Source: Usnea hakonensis
Lineage: Eukaryota; Ascomycota; Lecanoromycetes; Lecanorales; Parmeliaceae
DNA length: 64,000 bases
Assembly: GCA_013423325.1 (NCBI GenBank)
Contig: BLJB01000005.1
Location: 275,081-339,080, forward strand
Direction of reading: 5' to 3'
A program made the position numbers and the translations under genes. Every line of letters starts with the position of its first letter. The stretch's first letter is position 1. Positions 55,079 through 64,000 of this stretch are shown one piece after another. The notes below the pieces were generated by a model. It saw only the letters and a list, made by a program, of their open reading frames with translations. It was not told where the DNA came from and did not search any database.

Positions 55079-55961
55079 TTCGAATTTATTCACTTAGGCG
55101 AGTCACTTTAATATGACCTTGACTCTGCAGGGTACAGTAGGAATTGTTACGAGATAGCTGAGTCTGACAAGGTCAAGCACGGAGGCCTTGTTTGAGGCAG
55201 TTGATCGAGCCCCACTTCAGCTGCATTTTGCCCCACCACACTAATGCATGCTGCAGCCTCGTCACGCGGGGTCGACTTTCGACCAATCCTTTTCCAAACA
55301 GACGGGCATCCCGCTAAAGGCGGAAAGTACGAAGCTACCAAGCTGCAACTTCAAGACGACATGACTGTCGGCGCAAGAGCCGGAGATGATCAAACAGCAA
55401 TGCATTCCTTTGCCAACTACGGCCCAAATCCCGAACATTGCCGGGCGATTACTCCGATATCGATTTGAAACTTGTATTGGTAAGGGCGACATGTGAAGAC
55501 CTATTCAGGCAACAATACGCGTTGAACCACTGCGCTGGTGGAATCCGTTCCGATACTATTGCGGGGCGGACGAGCTTCCGTGGGCCACACTTTCCGGGAA
55601 AGCCTACAGAATTTCGATGTAGGAGATCATCCTGAGAGAGCTGCAGTCCCGCTTCTCGACATATGACCAGGAGGATTCAAAAGACGACTGCATTGCGAGC
55701 TGTTTGCCATAAAAGGGGGGATAGATCCTGTTACGCGCACCCGTTTTTTGGTATGCTCTCTCGTACAAGCTCTAGCGGCCGTGAAGACGGCACAGACCAT
55801 GTTGTATTGTTGTAACAAGGGTAAACGGTGGAAATTGAGAGTGGGACTGATAATGAAGATGTATCATGTGAGGTAGGGGGTGAGGGTGTGAGGGTGTGCC
55901 CAGAAAATCAAGTCCTTGGCTACAGAAGAGCTAATAGCGGGTACAACATACCCGTGCCACC

Positions 55962-56037
55962 TAAAGTAGGTACCTTACCACGCTCACCTTAAAGTAGGGT
56001 ACCTTAAGGTAAGGTACCTACCTTACCTACCTTAGCT
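55962..56037. repeat. GGTACC-centred direct and inverted repeat cluster
   Basis: AAAGTAGGTACCTTA at about 55963-55977 and AAAGTAGGGTACCTTA at about 55991-56006 are followed by the self-complementary AAGGTAAGGTACCTACCTTACCTACCTTAG. Several of these copies are mirror or inverted versions of each other. Confidence 0.75.
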
Positions 56038-56864
56038 TATTAATAAAGGAGCCGTTTCAGGCTGCTTACGTTGTACGTACAACATATCTCCAAACAATAA
56101 TACTTAATAATAATAATTGCCAGGAACATGTTGGTGCCTTCGCCTCCTCCGTCATCCATCCCAGCTTTAAACCCTCCAACCAATTCTCTCCTTTGGAAAA
56201 TGCGTCGTCTACACAATAAAATGTGTTGCTTCAGTAGACAACGCACAATACGGAGATATCATCAAGTACTTGATGAAACCATAATCCCCGTCGACCCTGC
56301 GTTCATCGGACCTGCTGAAGCCGGGCAAGCACACCCGAGAGTCAATACCAGTACTACAGACTGTTCGGATCTTGTTTTGTGACTGCGCGTGATTATTGCG
56401 CCTCTGAATTCCTGCAATCCGTGTCCCAATATTACGTACTGATTCATGGCCGAGATCCTGAACTCTGCCTGGTACCAAATTCGGTCTATCAAGTCTTCCA
56501 ATCCCCATTTTAGATATTGAAAGGAAAAAGACATGGAATTCTTTGCATTGAGATTCTCACAAGTCTATTATCCTCTATTTCTGGAACGTTTAGTGGGCAA
56601 AGACATGAAAGCCGCACGGATTACAAAGGAAGTGTTGTTGGTGAACAATGGCACCTTTGGGGGCAAAAAAGCAACTTTAGACAGCATAATTAATCTCGCG
56701 GACGGTGACACTACAAAGGACATGCGCGGATCCCGGAACAATGCATCGAACCATCCGACTACAATCCTGAAGCGTTTCTGCTTCCAAGAAAAGACACTTT
56801 AGGCTGTATGCTCCATTGATCCATGGGGTAGACACCACCTTCTGCCATCTTCATATGAGTCAGA

Positions 56865-57095
56865 CCGTCCATACCTCGTGCGCTCTGCACTGAGCCCGAA
56901 CAATATCCGTCCTATGTTTCATTGATCCTGACGGCCGAAAGTCTCCTTTTCAATCCTCATCTACACCAGACTGCCCAAGCCTTATGCACTCTGCCTGAAC
57001 GAGATATGCCTTGTTATTCGTGGACCATAGAGTAGAGAAGCTCCTTTGGAATCCTCGTGCCCACGCCTTGTGCACTCTGCAATGTGTCTGAACAA
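56865..57095. repeat. Three degenerate copies of a promoter-proximal motif
   Basis: A motif of about 30-35 bp with the core G(C/T)CTTGTGCACTCTGC..TGAACA(A/G) occurs at about 56873-56905, 56978-57006 and 57060-57092, spaced by roughly 80-100 bp. Copies two and three are preceded by related flanks (CTCCTTT(T/G)(C/G)AATCCTC). All lie upstream of the TATA box of the GH16 gene. Confidence 0.6.
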
Positions 57096-57144
57096 AAATA
57101 ATCATGTCTGCTCCTGCGTCTTGTTTCAAGCCTTTGTTCTCAAC

Positions 57145-57150
57145 TATAAA
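57145..57150 (+). promoter_or_regulatory. TATA box of the GH16 gene
   Basis: TATAAA lies 73 bp upstream of the ATG at 57223, at a typical distance for a fungal cell-wall gene. Confidence 0.65.
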
Positions 57151-57222
57151 GGGAGTATGTCTCGCTGCATTTTTGGCTGAAGCAACAGTCACCTCTCACA
57201 ATTTCCCATAAGCACTTTCACT

Positions 57223-58349
57223 ATGTATATATCCAGCACACTCTTCCTCCTCATATCGGCGGTGGCAGCAAGAAGTTTTGCCCATCACGATGATGTCGGC
57301 AAGCACAAGCGTACTGTGACACCAGATAATACCTGTGGAGGCAGCAATGGGTATACCTGCGACCCAAGCAATTCGTACGGAGGTCCTTGCTGCTCGGCGG
57401 CCGGATACTGTGGAAAGACAGACGCCTACTGTGGCACAGGCTGCCAATCCCCCTTCGGAACCTGCAGCTCATCTACATCTGCCCAGCCGCCAACATCTTC
57501 TCCATCTCAACCATCGAGTTCACCCCCATCGACCGGCTCGGCAGGTACCCCACCAACGAAAGAAGGCTGCGTTTGGGTGGTCGACGGCTCCGAGAGCTTC
57601 ACCCAGTCCTTAACCATCGACTTCTCCGCTACCACCACCCTCCCCAGCACTCTGAGCATCAGCACCGATCCCATCAACTCCACCCCCGACACACAACTCT
57701 ACACTAAGGCAAACGTAAACGTCCAAGACGGCACCCTGCAACTCAAAGTCCCAGGCGGCCAAACCGCCTCCCCCATCCTCGGCGCCGAAGTCTACACCTC
57801 CATCGAAAACATCCTCTACGCCAGCGTCCGCACAACAACGCAAGTCAGCACCGTCGCCGGAACAGTATCCAGCCCCTTCTTCTACAAAAACGACAACCAA
57901 GAAGCAGACATCGAAGTCCTGACCGGAGGTGCCTTCAAAGGCGTCCACTACACCAACCAAAAGGCCAATTCCGCCGCTGCCCCGTCGACGACGAATCTCC
58001 CCTTGACTTCGGATCTGACGACTGGGTTTCACGAGTATCGTCTCGATTGGCTGCCCGGTCGGACCGATTTCTATCTCGATGGAGCGTTGCAGGCGAGTTT
58101 CTCGGAGAATGTGCCGACTGAGGAGGGGAAGTGGCTGTGGAATAATTGGAGGTAAGGGACCCTTGATTCTTATCTTCGCGAGTCTGCTTTCAAAAATTTC
58201 CCCTATCACTTAGACTCTTGAGCTAATGCCATCGACCTCATAGCTCCGGCGATCCAGAATGGTCCGCTGGCCCTCCCACGGCGGATAACATCCTCTTGAT
58301 TTCCAAGATTGAAATGTACTTCAATACCACGGGCGAGGCCACTTGCTGA
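57223..58349 (+). CDS. Chitin-binding GH16 cell-wall glycosidase/transglycosylase (Crh-like)
   Basis: Two exons, 57223-58151 and 58244-58349, with a 92-bp intron; 344 residues. A signal peptide (1-17) leads to a hevein-type CBM18 domain (about 37-88; CGGSNGYTCDPSNSYGGPCCS then CGKTDAYCGTGCQ) with the expected cysteines. A Ser/Pro/Thr linker (90-115) follows, then a GH16 domain with the catalytic segment EADIE (about 228-232). This arrangement matches the Crh/Utr2 family, which links chitin to beta-glucan in the cell wall. The linker has many Ser/Thr, so O-glycosylation is likely. The C-terminus (FNTTGEATC) shows no GPI-type hydrophobic tail, which differs from many Crh proteins. Confidence 0.88.
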
Positions 58350-58443
58350 GTGCATACATCTACAAATCTCTCCGTATAAGCACATGACTGGAGAACAGAG
58401 GATGAAGCGACGCCCTTTACTAGGATTTCTTGAATCTGATATT

Positions 58444-58494
<51 letters not shown>

Positions 58495-58868
58495 CTTGGT
58501 ATTTATTAGAGCGTGGAAATTTGGGGGGGATAGGATGTTCTATGTTTGTTGGGATTTACTTTTCTTCTTTTCTTCATGTATTTTGGTTTTTTTGCATCGC
58601 TGATATAGCTGCGTTGTCCGTCAATCATTTTCGTTTTCCTTGATACAATTGTATAGACTGATGGGTGTAATGCCAATCTTTTTCAGTACTCGGTACCCCG
58701 TAACTACTCTACCTAATCCCTCCCCTTCCCCCCTACTTTCCCCTAGCAAAGAAAATACCAGCCACAATCTACCCTCCCCTCCCCTCCCCCACCCCCTCTT
58801 AGCCAACCACAGCGAATTCCTCCACCCACTGAGTGCATCGTCCGTAGCCTTTTCCATTTCACAGCGCT
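58350..58868. other. Convergent intergenic region with poly-T tract
   Basis: 519 bp between the GH16 (+) and MFS (-) genes; 3' UTRs. A T homopolymer of about 44 bases lies at 58446-58489. Nothing else. Confidence 0.6.
58446..58489. repeat. Poly-T homopolymer
   Basis: An uninterrupted T run of about 44 bases about 100 bp after the GH16 stop codon. The length may be unstable or subject to sequencing error. Confidence 0.9.
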
Positions 58869-60942
58869 TCAATGCACCAACCCCGCCGCCACCATCTCCT
58901 CTTTATAATGCTGATATCTCCCCACACTCGCCCGTCTCATAGAGTGGCCATAAATGATGAATACAAGTACGGTCAGGACCTGTGCTAGACCCGCGAAGGC
59001 GGCGACGATGAAGGCGTTTTGGAGACCCATGCGCGTGACCCAGGGGGTTATGCTGGGAGAAGGAGAGTGTTAGAGGTCGGTTGTTCTTTTGGTCCACCGG
59101 GGGGAAGAAGACATGGGTTACAGGCTTTTCGGGGGGGTTTTGGTCCCAGAACTCACCCATACCCCATTGCAAAACTCATAACATTGCGAATCACAATCAC
59201 CGTCACCACCGCCTCGCCGCTCAACTCCCTGTACGAATCAATGCAGTAGCTGACGGACAACTGCAGCCCGACCATGTTGGTGAAACCGATGACGCCCATG
59301 GCGAATATCAGGCCGAACCACTGCACGCCGTGCGCGGCACCCACGCCCCACAGTATGAGACCGCCGGGGACGAGGAGGGCGGAGAGGGCGAAGAGCCAGA
59401 GACGGTGTTCGGAGTGCATGATGCCGTGGTTTCGCCGCGCTAGGTGGAGGACGAGCCGGTCGCCGACGCTGCCTGTGTAGAGGGATCTGTGTGAGGGTGT
59501 TTAGTGGGAAGATTAGGGTTTGTGGGAGGGGGTGGGGTGGGGATGGGAGGGAGGGTACCCGATGGTTATTCCGATGAGGGGGGAGAGATAGGCGAGGCCG
59601 ACGGTCGAGGATGTGAAGTTGTATGGTTGTGCTGAAAGGATGAGGGAGGCTGTGCCGTTCAGGACGTTGAACCATATTAGGCTGGAGCCGTAGGAGAAGC
59701 CGGCGTAGAATATGACGGGGAAGCTGAGGAAGATGAGAGGTCGAAGGAACATGTCTTTTAGTCGATTGGGATAGCGTAGGGTCTGCTTGTCAAAGATCTT
59801 CAACTTGTTGGAGAAAGATTTGGTACTTGCCGTGTGGGCAGGTCCATTGTCCATGCTGTGTTTTTCAATTGCATTGTCTCTTACTTCCACTTTGTGACTG
59901 TCTGGCTCGTTGGTTATGTTCTTTTCCGCCTCGTTGCCAAGATTTATCTCGCGGTGATAGTTTGTTTCTTCCATGAAGAAGAACAACAAGACGAAGCTAA
60001 GACCAGTGAGTATCGCACACCAGTACTGGGAGAATTAGCTCCAATCGAACAATTTTCCTCTGGATTCTCTCACCAAAACCCATTTCCATCCCTGTCCGGT
60101 ATTGATGAACCCCGCAAACACATTTGCGAGAAAATTACTGCCAATGAGAACGAAGCCATAAAGCGCTATATAGGCCCCACGTTCATGCGTGAAATACTGC
60201 CAGCAGAATCAGAAACACGTCCAGCTAAAGGGGACACTGTTCTACTGTTTCTTTGTTTGAAGGGCGACATACGATGTCTGTCAATGATATCTCACACAAA
60301 GATTCAAGCGGAGCCCCAAAGAATCCCTGCAGCAGTTTGCTGGCAATCCATTGCCCATTGGTGTTCGTGTACGGCACCCATATCAAAATCGCCTGTGATT
60401 GAAGCTTCAATAACAGGGGGATGAGCTACGTCAAGTAGACTGTAGACTCACTGTCGTTGCCAGCGTTGTAATCAGATACACAGGCCGCTTCCCATACTGG
60501 AGCGCCAGAGGCTGCCAGAATAAGCAGCCTAGTCCAAACATTAGGATCTACGAACTTTGAGCATCGAAGGAGAAAGGCGTGAGAACGTGAGCCAACCATG
60601 TAACCTGTCCCTACATTGAGGTCGTTCAGTGTCAAGCCGGAGCTTTGTGCTATGGGGTCCAAAATCGAATATGTCGCTGCCGAAACGGTGCCAATAGAAA
60701 ATGTATATCTATTGAAGAAACATTAGCGACTGATGAATGGGCAGATGCTGTACTTACAGGGAAACACTTGCTGTCGATATTATTTTTCGTTTAGCCGACC
60801 AATTCAAAGGGTCGTCTGGGTCGTCGGATGGAGCTGGGATCAAGACAATATTATTTTGACCACCGGACGCATGCTTCGCCCTTAGGTTACCTTCTATGTC
60901 AACTAGGTGTACAGTCCCTGGCACAAAGCCATTGTCCGCCAT
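58869..60942 (-). CDS. MFS transporter (DHA1/HOL1-like)
   Basis: Eight exons on the minus strand: 60942-60758, 60708-60597, 60547-60452, 60392-60273, 60196-60074, 60025-59559, 59486-59157 and 59052-58869, with introns of 49-104 bp; 538 residues. It has a hydrophilic N-terminus with the fungal DDPDDPLNWSAKRK motif and twelve predicted helices in two halves. A central cytoplasmic loop follows FFFMEETNY and is rich in charged residues. LQYGKRPVY is the A-motif-like loop and APLESLCEIS belongs to helix 5. It is most like the fungal drug:H+ antiporter-1 family members of the HOL1 type. The substrate is unknown. The start is the first ATG; the frame runs a little further upstream without another ATG, so a missed first exon is possible. 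Confidence 0.88.
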
Positions 60943-61535
60943 AGCTGATTGGTATGAGAAAGATTCCTCAAGATTCGCTCCTGTGTCGGGGCCTGCCAAG
61001 GGGCACGATCAGTCGATGGAGAAGCTAGGAGGCAGGACCTATGCAAGCATTGAACGCTGAATGTAGGTGAGATATTCCTCGTTCTTCTGAATTAGAGTAC
61101 CCGCGGATAGAGGGCACGCAAATCTCATGCACAAGTAGTACCGCCACGAGCTCAAGGGAGAAGATTTTAGACGAGCACTCTGCGGTAGTCAAGATCATAT
61201 ATAGCCTCACAGGAAGGACGCAAAAGGAGATATCTCTGCTCTTTGATTATACGCGGCTGGCGGGTATATCTCCAAAGACTGCATAACGCCCCACTTTATA
61301 TGCCGGAGGTTTGCATGATAACCGTCATCGTGCATGTGCAACGTGATCTGGGCTTAATTGGGGCCGTGCCCTTAACCCGGTTTCTTTCTCCATTCACTCC
61401 TGTGCCCTATATGAACCCCGTAGCCACAATACGTCCTTCATACTATTAAGTGCGCCAGCTCACCACCAGCGCACCTAGTCCCTAACACTATAACAGCTAG
61501 CTTTCATATTTAAACAGAATCCCCGGATTATTTTT
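60943..61535. other. Intergenic region
   Basis: About 590 bp with the MFS promoter and the 3' flank of the Cys-rich protein gene. No repeats of note. Confidence 0.45.
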
Positions 61536-62650
61536 TTAGTCCATTTCCACCGCGGGACGTTCATGTGGATGCTGTAACCCTACAAGGCTCTGCCTCGAAA
61601 CTTCCAACGCATTGGTCTCCCTTTCGACCTGGACCCTTCGATGAGCAACCTGCTCTGTTGCATCCAATTCTTGCTTGTTGTCAAGATATGCTGAGACCTC
61701 GTCTCGACTGCGGCCAATCTTCGACCGACGACGTATCAGATGGACTAAGCCTGCGAGAAGGGCTAAGCTTGCTAGTATTCCGGCACTTATCCCTACCCCT
61801 ATTCCCACGTTGACGTGCTTGTTGCTAGAGCGTGTACTAGGAGAGGGGCTAAGAGCACTTGTGATGGACGGATTCAAGTCCGTAGATGGCGCGGAGGATA
61901 TTAAAGACGGGTGTATGGAACAGCTTGTTGAAGAGCTTGTGGAAGATGGGTGCGACGTAGAGCTCGTGCGAGACGGAGACGCGGATGAGCTTGTAGAAGA
62001 TGGAGTCGCGGAAGAGCTTGTAGAGACAGAAGCGATTATCTGGGGAATGGTGCTTGATGGAGCATACCCAATGGATGTTTGTATAATTGCTGGGCCCAAT
62101 GGAAACAAAAGAGACGGGGTGGAGCAGCATCCAAAAGAATCGGAACCAAGGCAGCAGTAGTCGCCATTTCCACAAGCTAGTACTTCGGGGCCATCAGAAG
62201 GACCTATCATATTGGGTCAGAAGAGTTCAAGATGTGGAGGTATTTGAAGCACGGCATACTATGAAAGGAATGAGAATCAGCGTCGTCATTTCATGACCGA
62301 TATCACATATGTTTTGCTATTAATGGAAGTGCAACGCTGTGGAGATTTGCTTGCCTATCTTTATTGTTATTGCATATCTTGGGACACGCCGAAGAAGTCC
62401 ACGTAACGTCCGTGCAGCCGCCCGTCCAGAAGCCCGTCCAGGATTCTGTGTGATTATAGGCTTCGCAAAGTCCATTACTGAGACAAGTGAAGCCAGACCC
62501 ACAGCAGACACTGACCTCGGCTTCCGGATCGCACACTGCGTTGCTGATTTGCACTTCGTCTATGTCATAACATATCCCATTATTTGACACTGCTATGACA
62601 ACCCAGGTAGTCCCAAAGCAAATGAGCAATGGAAGATATAGAAGATGCAT
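61536..62650 (-). CDS. Cys-rich, Ser/Thr-rich single-pass surface protein
   Basis: Minus strand, two coding blocks: about 62650-62385 and about 62212-61536, with an unresolved intron between them. A signal peptide (1-20) precedes a Cys-rich ectodomain (CYDIDE..NAVCDP..VSVCCGSGFTCLSNGLC, CTDVTWTSSACP, then ACGNGDYCCLGSDSFGCC). Then comes a Ser/Thr/Pro-rich stalk, a transmembrane helix (VGIGVGISAGILASLALLAGLVHLI) and a basic, then charged cytoplasmic tail. The layout is that of fungal cell-wall sensor-like proteins. The ligand is unknown. No canonical donor/acceptor pair joins the blocks cleanly: GTCCCA at TGT would give SSACPSDGPEV, which fits in frame but is a weak donor. Confidence 0.65.
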
Positions 62651-63660
62651 TCCGATCCCGCAACGTTACAAGACTGTTCAGTATGTCGTTCAGTAATCTC
62701 CGAGGACAGTGGAGTGAAGAATGAAGGAAAATTAATAGAAAAAGAAGATGTAGGGCAGGAGAAGGTCGGCGAGAGTTTTGTCATCCAATGGTACGGACCT
62801 GCCTTTATTTCATCTTTGGGACACATATGAGAACGCTCTTTGGCGGCAGAGCGTCTTTTTCCAGCACTGCAAAACATGCGGATCCTTCAGTCGACTGCAT
62901 GAAAGGGGGAGGCTGTGCCTGATGTGGAAGTCAATGGATGGTATGTAGCAGTAAATGGCGGCAAATTTTTGAAACGAGTGGATATGGAGTGGGATGTTTG
63001 TGAAGGATTGACTAATTATGCAAGATCCTCCGGCACGTCCTATAATAATACTGCTGGAGGTGGCAGGACAGCGGCCGGGAGAAGGCTGCGAACCGAGGCC
63101 CCACATTTGGGGAGAAGGCAAAGATAGACCAGTTCCGGATTTCAAAAAAAAAATGCAATTTCTTGGCATGTTGTAGGACTTTGCGTGTAGACCTCCGTAG
63201 AACAGTTGAAAATCATAACCTAACCTGCTCGGTGCGTTGTCCGGATGCTTTGAGGGTAAGTATGACACGAACGTCTGTCGTTATAGGGGAATGATTCTAC
63301 TCAGAATGTGAATAGACAAGGCACAACACACATAGTCGGGAATCAAGGCCCATCCAATATGATAAGGGATTCTGAAAAGCTGGCGGAAGCTACATAAATT
63401 TGCCCTAATGTACCTGTCTGCTATAGAGTCACTATTACTGTGAGAAACATAAGAAGCCAAGACCATGGGGCTTGCCCAATCCATCGTTTCAGCTGCCGTG
63501 AAAATCTGGTTAAGACTGTCTCCGACTCAGAGAAATTGAAGTAGACTTACTTGATTCCTCGAAGAGCTCACTTTTTGGAAGCCACCCCAGACGAACGTTT
63601 CAGCCTCAATTTTTTTCGGAGCAGGGTATAGGGTGGACGACGGCTGGGTATGTGACAAAA
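62651..63660. other. Gene-poor region
   Basis: About 1 kb with no supportable gene; the minus-strand frame at 63268-62810 has no pattern. It contains the presumed promoter of the Cys-rich protein gene. Confidence 0.45.
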
Positions 63661-64000
63661 TCAAACCTGAATTTTTTTTTTTAATTTTTTTTTTTAATTT
63701 TTTTTTTTTTTTTTTAAAATCCTCGAAGCTTTTTCTCTCCCTACGAAGCTCTTTTTCCCCCCTCGAAGCTCCCCCCCTAAAGCTTCCCCCTAAAGCTCCC
63801 CCCGAAGCTTCTCCCCCCTCGAAGCTCTTTCTTTCCCCCCCGAAGCTCCCCCCGAAGCTTCTCCCCCCTCGAAGCTCTTTCTCCCCCCCCCGAAGCTCCC
63901 CCCGAAGCTTTCCCTCCCCCGAAACTCGCTCTCGAAGCTCCCCCCTAAGCTTCTCCCCCCTCGAAGCTCTTTCTCCCCCCCCCCGAAGCTTCTCCCCCCC
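63661..64000. repeat. A/T homopolymer block followed by C/T-rich minisatellite
   Basis: 63670-63717 is an almost pure T run with short A interruptions. From about 63720 to the window end there are at least 18 degenerate copies of a unit of about 12-20 bp, (C/T)CGAAGCTt/c-(T/C)n-Cn, with AAGCTT or AAGCTC cores. It contains long C runs and probably continues beyond the window. Confidence 0.9.

Larger units (their letters stand above)
55079..57222. other. Gene-poor region with promoter elements of the GH16 gene
   Basis: 2.1 kb with no supportable gene. It contains a cluster of GGTACC-centred repeats near 55960-56037 and, towards its end, three copies of a degenerate motif upstream of the GH16 gene. 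Confidence 0.45.

Noticed and set aside
57610..58209. 199-codon minus-strand frame
   Set aside because: It is antisense to the GH16 domain; the composition is a mirror of the real gene and it continues into the intron.

Overview
The window looks like nuclear DNA of a filamentous ascomycete (Pezizomycotina, probably Dothideomycetes; the class is an inference). The signs are many short GT-AG introns (mostly 46-100 bp), compact genes on both strands, fungal-only families (BYS1-like secreted protein, DUF7580/STAND-type N-terminal protein, DUF7702-like membrane protein, C2H2-ankyrin and NACHT-ankyrin proteins), and a transposase fossil whose stop codons fit RIP mutation. I saw no tRNA, rRNA, CRISPR array or bacterial-style operon. 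Exon boundaries were worked out by hand from splice signals and reading-frame continuity.

Layout. 1-2095: 3' half of a xanthine dehydrogenase gene. 3239-4150: telomere-capping STN1. 4611-5645: an SDR oxidoreductase. 6023-7862: a fungal protein of unknown function. 8398-10231: a five-exon cytochrome P450. 10.2-13.0 kb: gene-poor, with possibly decayed coding pieces. 13.07-16.0 kb: an SDR, an NTF2/SnoaL-like protein with a likely mitochondrial presequence, and a riboflavin-type deaminase. 16.6-21.2 kb: a divergent pair, a C2H2-ankyrin protein and a STAND-type N-terminal protein, sharing a 323-bp intergenic region. 22.3-23.4 kb: a multi-pass membrane protein. 23.4-26.6 kb: no gene seen. 26.6-28.7 kb: a BYS1-like secreted protein and a low-complexity protein ending in a CaaX box. 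28.9-31.1 kb: an SDR and a centrin. 31.5-34.1 kb: an AAA ATPase.

35.8-41.2 kb holds core housekeeping genes: RNA polymerase II subunit RPB3, the decapping factor LSM1 and anthranilate synthase component I (trpE). A RIP-marked transposase fossil and short tandem repeats lie between the last two. 42-48 kb has three lineage-type proteins without a recognised family and a tiny membrane protein; 48.9-50.0 kb encodes a mitochondrial dicarboxylate-type carrier. 51-55 kb is a NACHT-ankyrin (NLR-like) gene. 57.2-58.3 kb is a CBM18-GH16 cell-wall transglycosylase-type enzyme, 58.9-60.9 kb an eight-exon MFS transporter, and 61.5-62.7 kb a Cys-rich, Ser/Thr-rich single-pass surface protein. The window ends in a C/T-rich minisatellite.

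How the genes fit together. There is no sign of one pathway. Housekeeping genes alternate with accessory stretches. The most interesting accessory content is the three self/non-self-recognition type genes (C2H2-ankyrin, DUF7580-type, NACHT-ankyrin). The P450, three SDRs and the MFS transporter are scattered and no synthase or synthetase backbone gene is present, so a secondary-metabolite cluster is not supported.
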